Positions 60,099 to 64,000 of a stretch of 64,000 bases of DNA are shown one piece after another. Position numbers and translations under genes: made by a program. The notes under the pieces were generated by a model. That model was not told the origin of the DNA. It did not search any database and worked only from the letters and a program-made list of their open reading frames with translations. Source of the DNA: Bin75 sp965212135 (GTDB lineage: Bacteria; Nitrospirota; Nitrospiria; Nitrospirales; UBA8639); contig OZ243044.1 of NCBI GenBank assembly GCA_965212135.1, forward strand, positions 1,798,001 to 1,862,000, given 5' to 3'. Positions within the stretch are counted from its first letter, which is position 1. The number at the start of each line of letters is the position of its first letter.

Positions 60099-60839
60099 AT
60101 GCTGGAAGGAAAAAAAGCCGTGGTGACCGGAGCGGCCCAAGGCATCGGTCAAGCCATTGCGGAATGCCTGGCGAAAGCGGGCGCCGACGTGGCCGTGGTG
60201 GATCTTGAGGCCGACCGGTGCCGGGACACCGTGGGGTTGGTGGCCCGCCACCGTCGTCAGGGGCTGGCGGTCTCCGCCGACGTGGGGCGGTGGGACACCG
60301 TCAAAGCGATGGTTGATCGCGTGATGGAGGAATGGGGGCGCGTGGACGTGCTGGTCAATAACGCGGGCATTACCCGTGACGGGTTGATTGTTCGGATGAA
60401 AGAGGATGATTGGAACGCCGTCCTCCAAGTCAATCTCACGGGGACGTTTTATTGCACCAAGGCGGTGCTGGGCCCGATGGCGAAACAGCGGTCTGGCCGG
60501 ATTATCAACATGGCCTCCGTCGTGGGGGCCGTCGGGAACGCGGGACAGGCGAACTATGCGGCGTCCAAAGCGGCGGTCATTGGTTTAACCAAATCGGTCG
60601 CTCGGGAATATGCGAGCCGGAAGATCACCGTGAATGCGGTGGCGCCGGGTTTTATTGATACGGCAATGACCCGGGCCTTGGGGCAGGACGTCAAAGACGC
60701 GCTCTTGCGGCAGATTCCGCTTGGCTGGTTCGGTGATTCCACCGACGTGGCCGAGGCCGTTCGCTTTTTGGCGTCCGATGCGGCGGGGTATATCACGGGC
60801 CAAGTGTTACACGTGAACGGCGGTTTGTCCATGGCGTAA
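60099..60839 (+). CDS. fabG: 3-oxoacyl-ACP reductase
   Basis: The 246-residue SDR reduces beta-ketoacyl-ACP with NADPH. The loop GAAQGIGQAIAE, NNAGITRDGLIVRM, catalytic Y-x3-K in YAASKAA, and the C-terminal YITGQVLHVNGGLSM match FabG closely. Within this cluster it provides the first reduction; the dehydratase fabZ is not in the window. Confidence 0.96.
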   Translation: MLEGKKAVVTGAAQGIGQAIAECLAKAGADVAVVDLEADRCRDTVGLVARHRRQGLAVSADVGRWDTVKAMVDRVMEEWGRVDVLVNNAGITRDGLIVRMKEDDWNAVLQVNLTGTFYCTKAVLGPMAKQRSGRIINMASVVGAVGNAGQANYAASKAAVIGLTKSVAREYASRKITVNAVAPGFIDTAMTRALGQDVKDALLRQIPLGWFGDSTDVAEAVRFLASDAAGYITGQVLHVNGGLSMA

Positions 60840-60891
60840 GGTGACGAAGGCATGGTGTGGCAGGCTTATTGAACGGGAGGTGGGAAGGGCG

Positions 60892-61122
60892 ATGGCTGTT
60901 GAAGAACGTACTAAAAAGATCATTGCGGAACAGTTAGGGGTGGAAGAAGATGACGTGGTGCCCGAAGCATCCTTTGTCGAGGATTTGGGGGCCGACTCGC
61001 TGGATACGGTTGAGTTGGTGATGGCGCTTGAGGAGGCCTTTGACATCGAAATCCCGGATGAAGACGCGGAAAAGATTCAAAAGGTTTCTCAAGCCGTTGA
61101 CTATATCAAAGAAAAAACCTGA
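60892..61122 (+). CDS. acpP: Acyl carrier protein
   Basis: The 76-residue acidic protein carries the phosphopantetheine site S36 in GADSLDTVEL, at the same number as in E. coli. The final DEDAEKIQKVSQAVDYI is typical. AAGGG lies before ATG 60892; the frame is open to 60841 but the extra residues are not ACP-like. Confidence 0.97.
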   Translation: MAVEERTKKIIAEQLGVEEDDVVPEASFVEDLGADSLDTVELVMALEEAFDIEIPDEDAEKIQKVSQAVDYIKEKT

Positions 61123-61141
61123 GTCGTTCTGAACGATTTTC

Positions 61142-62395
61142 ATGACCGAACACCCGCGTCGGCGCGTTGTGATCACCGGCCTGGGAGTCGTGACTCCCTT
61201 GGGCATTGGTGTCGCCAGAACCTGGCAAGCGCTGCTGGCCGGCCGGTCGGGCATCGGCCCGATCACTCGCTTTGACGCGTCGGATTATCCCTGCCGGATT
61301 GCGGCCGAAGTGCGGCACTTTGAGCCGGCCGATTACATCGAAAAAAAAGAGATCAAAAAGATGGATACGTTCATCCAGTACGCCGTGGCGGCCAGCCAGG
61401 AGGCGGTGGATGACGCGGGCTTCACCGTCACGCCTGACAACGCCGAACGGGTCGGGGTGTATATCGGGGCCGGGATTGGCGGGCTACCGGGCATTGAGCA
61501 GTATCACCGGGTACTCCAGACAAAAGGTCCGGGACGCGTCAGCCCGTTCTTCATTCCCATGGTCATCGTGAATTTGGCCTCGGGCCAAGTGGCGATACGG
61601 TTTGGCGCGAAGGGCCCCAATTCGTGCGCGGTGACGGCCTGCGCCACGGGGAATCACTGCATCGGAGACGCCTTCAGGATTATTCAGCGCGGGGAGGCGG
61701 ACGTCATGCTGGCGGGCGGAACCGAAGCGACGATTTGCCCGTTGGCCGTTGCCGGATTCGGCGCGGCCAAAGCGTTATCCCGCCGGAATGACGATGCGGC
61801 GCGGGCGAGTCGTCCGTTTGACCGCGACCGGGATGGTTTTGTCATTGGAGAAGGCGCGGGGGTCGTGGTGCTGGAAGAGTTTGAGCACGCGAAACGTCGC
61901 GGCGTCAGAATCTACGGCGAACTTGTCGGCTATGCCATGACCAGTGACGCCTTTCATATCACGGCTCCGCCGGAGGATGGGGCCGGGGCGGTCGCGTGTC
62001 TGGACAAGGCGATTCGCGACGCCGGGGTGCCGCTGGAGGCCATTGGCTATATTAATGCGCATGCGACTTCGACGTTTGCGGATACCATTGAAACCCAAGC
62101 TATCAAAACCGTTTTTGGGGCCCATGCCTCTCAGCTTCCCGTAAGCTCCACGAAATCCATGACCGGCCATCTGTTGGGGGCCGCCGGGGGCATTGAGGCC
62201 GTGTTTACCGCCTTGGCGCTGTATCATGGCGTGTTGCCGCCGACGATCAATTTGGAGCATCCCGACCCCGACTGCGACCTTGATTATATTCCCGGACAGG
62301 CCCGTCCGTCCCCTATCAAGGCCGCGATTTCGAATGCGTTTGGCTTTGGTGGCGTCAATGCCTGCTTGGTCTTCAAGTCCGCAACGGAGTTGTGA
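61142..62395 (+). CDS. fabF: 3-oxoacyl-ACP synthase II
   Basis: The 417-residue elongating condensing enzyme has nucleophile C167 in TACATG and the histidines of NAHATST and TGHLLGAAGG, plus FGFGGVNACLVF at the C-terminus. It begins 20 bp after acpP, the usual pairing. Confidence 0.97.
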   Translation: MTEHPRRRVVITGLGVVTPLGIGVARTWQALLAGRSGIGPITRFDASDYPCRIAAEVRHFEPADYIEKKEIKKMDTFIQYAVAASQEAVDDAGFTVTPDNAERVGVYIGAGIGGLPGIEQYHRVLQTKGPGRVSPFFIPMVIVNLASGQVAIRFGAKGPNSCAVTACATGNHCIGDAFRIIQRGEADVMLAGGTEATICPLAVAGFGAAKALSRRNDDAARASRPFDRDRDGFVIGEGAGVVVLEEFEHAKRRGVRIYGELVGYAMTSDAFHITAPPEDGAGAVACLDKAIRDAGVPLEAIGYINAHATSTFADTIETQAIKTVFGAHASQLPVSSTKSMTGHLLGAAGGIEAVFTALALYHGVLPPTINLEHPDPDCDLDYIPGQARPSPIKAAISNAFGFGGVNACLVFKSATEL

Positions 62396-62531
62396 ACGTG
62401 ACCCGTATTCCTGAACGGGACGTGCCGCATGCACGAGGACGTTCGGGATGCTCACGGAAGCGGCCTGCGAGCGTTGGAACCGGGCGTTCCGTTTCTGATT
62501 CAGCGGAGAACCGGCTGGCGGAAAACAGGGC

Positions 62532-63257
62532 ATGAACAGGGTGGAAGAAGGGCATCGGCTGCTGGCGTACCGGTTCCACAAGCCGGCTCTGCTGGAAGAG
62601 GCCTTAACGCATCGTTCCCATCTCCAGGAGAAGTCATCCCCAGACGACAAAACGAATGAGCGCCTTGAGTTTTTGGGCGATGCCGTGTTGGGGCTCATTG
62701 TGAGTGAGTATGTGGCGGAAACCTTTACGGAGTTGGCGGAAGGGGACTTGTCGCAGATACGCGCCCGATTGGTTGGACGCGCCTCGTTGACGGACGCCGC
62801 CCGGGCGTTGGGCCTTGGCCGGTTGCTCCGATTGGGTCGGAGCGAAGAGTGCACGGAAGGCCGGGAAAAAAGCTCTCTGCTGGCCAACGCGCTAGAGGCC
62901 GTCATTGCGGCGGTCTATTTGGACGGGGGATTGGCGGCGGCCCGAACGTTTGTGTTAAGAAAGGCATTGGAGCCCCAACTGCTGGGCTTGCGGGAGGAGA
63001 ATCCCGCCGTCTTCCGGCAAGACTATAAAAGCCAGTTGCAGGAATGGTCTCAACAACGCTTTCGCGTGCTACCGGTCTATACCGTGATCGAGGAATCAGG
63101 CCCCGACCATCACAAGACGTTTGCCGTGACCGTTGAAATTGACCGCACCGTCTATGGAAGCGGGCAGGGGGGCAGTAAGAAGATCGCCGAACAGCAGGCG
63201 GCGAAACAGGCGTTGGACCGGCTCGCTCCCGCTGACGCCGGCGACGTGGTATCATAA
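62532..63257 (+). CDS. rnc: Ribonuclease III
   Basis: The 241-residue double-strand-specific endonuclease matures rRNA. The signature N42-ERLEFLGD50 contributes metal-binding E46 and D50, and LLANALEAVIAAVYLD gives the second acidic pair. The C-terminal dsRNA-binding domain (DYKSQLQEWSQQRF and GSGQGGSKKIAEQQAAKQAL) is complete. The acpP-fabF-rnc order is common. The 136-bp gap before it shows no gene. Confidence 0.97.
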   Translation: MNRVEEGHRLLAYRFHKPALLEEALTHRSHLQEKSSPDDKTNERLEFLGDAVLGLIVSEYVAETFTELAEGDLSQIRARLVGRASLTDAARALGLGRLLRLGRSEECTEGREKSSLLANALEAVIAAVYLDGGLAAARTFVLRKALEPQLLGLREENPAVFRQDYKSQLQEWSQQRFRVLPVYTVIEESGPDHHKTFAVTVEIDRTVYGSGQGGSKKIAEQQAAKQALDRLAPADAGDVVS

Positions 63258-63279
63258 AGCACAACTTGGAGGACAGCTC

Positions 63280-63882
63280 ATGATCGGATTGCATGCGGTA
63301 CGACATATTCTTTTGGCGTTGGGGTTTGCCCTGTGCCTGGTGGCCGGCGGTCCGGCGGGCGTCTGGGCCGGGAATCCCCAGGCGCTTCCTGTGGCGGACG
63401 AGAAGGCGTCGCGTGTGGTCATCAAAACCGCATTTGGCGACATGGAGGTGGTCCTGTTCCCGAAACTGGCGCCCAAACACGTGAAAAGCTTTCTGGATTT
63501 GACCAAAAAAGGGTTTTATAACGGAACCATTTTCCATCGCGTGATCCCCGGATTTATGATCCAGGGAGGCGATCCCAACACCAAAGACCCGAGCAAGCAA
63601 AAAGAGTATGGCATGGGAGGTCCCGGGTACACCTTGCCGGCCGAGTTTAATAAAATTCCTCATGAACGGGGCATCCTGTCCGCGGCTCGGACGGCTGATC
63701 CCAACAGCGCGGGCTCTCAGTTTTTTATCATGGTGGCCAAAGCCCCGCATTTGGACGGTCAGTACACGGTTTTTGGAGAAGTGGTCAGCGGCATGGACGT
63801 GGCGGACACCGTCGTGAAGCAGCCGCGAGACCACAGGAACGCTCCCCTTGAACGCATCGAGATCACCATTGAAGCGCCATGA
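63280..63882 (+). CDS. Exported cyclophilin-type peptidyl-prolyl cis-trans isomerase
   Basis: The 200-residue protein has a signal peptide (ILLALGFALCLVAGGPAGVWA) and a cyclophilin domain: FGDMEVVLFPKLAPKHVKSF, FHRVIPGFMIQGGDP, and the catalytic core SAARTADPNSAGSQFFI and FGEVVSGMDV. It would speed proline isomerisation in periplasmic proteins. GGAGGA lies 7 bases before ATG 63280. The frame is open upstream into rnc but without a start near a ribosome-binding site. Confidence 0.94.
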   Translation: MIGLHAVRHILLALGFALCLVAGGPAGVWAGNPQALPVADEKASRVVIKTAFGDMEVVLFPKLAPKHVKSFLDLTKKGFYNGTIFHRVIPGFMIQGGDPNTKDPSKQKEYGMGGPGYTLPAEFNKIPHERGILSAARTADPNSAGSQFFIMVAKAPHLDGQYTVFGEVVSGMDVADTVVKQPRDHRNAPLERIEITIEAP

Positions 63883-63926
63883 AGTCAAAGAGGGAACGTG
63901 GCGTGGCGTGAACCGGTCAGGCCCGG

Positions 63927-64000
63927 TTACCGTATGTGGAAGGGGGCCGGCCGCTCTTCGGGTTTGGCGGCGCCCGGGAGGATAATGCGTCCGCCCGTCT
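63927..64000 (-). CDS. Possible C-terminal end of a minus-strand gene (runs off the right edge)
   Basis: On the minus strand a frame enters from the right edge and ends at TAA (63929-63927), reading TGGRIILPGAAKPEERPAPF and a few more residues. Only about 24 residues are available, so it may be chance. Its composition is compatible with coding, and it would converge on the cyclophilin gene. Confidence 0.2.
   Translation of the reverse strand, partial: TGGRIILPGAAKPEERPAPFHIR

Noticed and set aside
62902..63888. 328-codon minus-strand frame across rnc and the cyclophilin
   Set aside because: Both plus-strand genes have full catalytic motifs; the antisense product resembles no protein pattern.

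Overview
The window looks like a chromosome segment from a Gram-negative bacterium of high GC content, most likely a Nitrospirota (Nitrospira-like) lineage. This placement is an inference from gene content and order; no database search was possible. Signs of an outer membrane are LptE and a Slt-type transglycosylase. MurE carries the DNPR motif of the meso-diaminopimelate type. RNase Y, YmdB and AsnRS are also present. Nearly all core genes lie on the plus strand in tight runs, with ATGA/GTGA overlaps and frequent TTG or GTG starts.

Left edge (1-5.8 kb): an accessory defence segment. It holds the C-terminal end of a Fic-family protein, a 1066-residue single-chain restriction-modification enzyme with an N-terminal PD-ExK nuclease and an N6-adenine methyltransferase, and a convergent AT-rich ApeA-type HEPN abortive-infection gene. 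A small four-helix membrane protein and a composite palindromic repeat cluster (5525-5721) follow.

Housekeeping block 1 (5.8-23.3 kb): a DAACS symporter on the minus strand, leuS-lptE-holA, rpsT (minus), pyrF, tRNA-His, a Slt-type lytic transglycosylase, a ZapB-like coiled-coil gene with zapA, a 541-bp gap that may hold a non-coding RNA, rny-ymdB-xseA, xseB, tlyA, a rhodanese (minus) and asnS.

Division and cell-wall block (23.4-44.3 kb): a complete dcw cluster, rsmH-ftsL-ftsI-murE-murF-mraY-murD-ftsW-murG-murC-murB-ddl-ftsQ-ftsA-ftsZ, followed by pgeF, yggS, yggT and a serine hydrolase. It starts from a near-consensus promoter that contains a perfect inverted repeat. Three MraZ-like boxes with a 10-bp period follow the promoter, although mraZ itself is not in the window.

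A short AT-rich accessory stretch (44.3-45.3 kb) holds a membrane protein and a small secreted protein of unknown function. Next come an unknown minus-strand gene, a phosphatidyltransferase (pgsA-like), pilB and pilC, a SIMPL-domain protein, ispE, prs, rplY and pth.

Ribosomal and lipid block (54.2-63.9 kb): rpsF-ssb-rpsR, yceD-rpmF-plsX-fabH, a FabL/FabI-like enoyl reductase, fabD-fabG-acpP-fabF, then rnc and a periplasmic cyclophilin. The lipid genes provide initiation, carrier, condensation and both reduction steps of type II fatty-acid synthesis; no fabZ or acc gene is present here.

No rRNA, CRISPR array, insertion sequence or prophage was seen.
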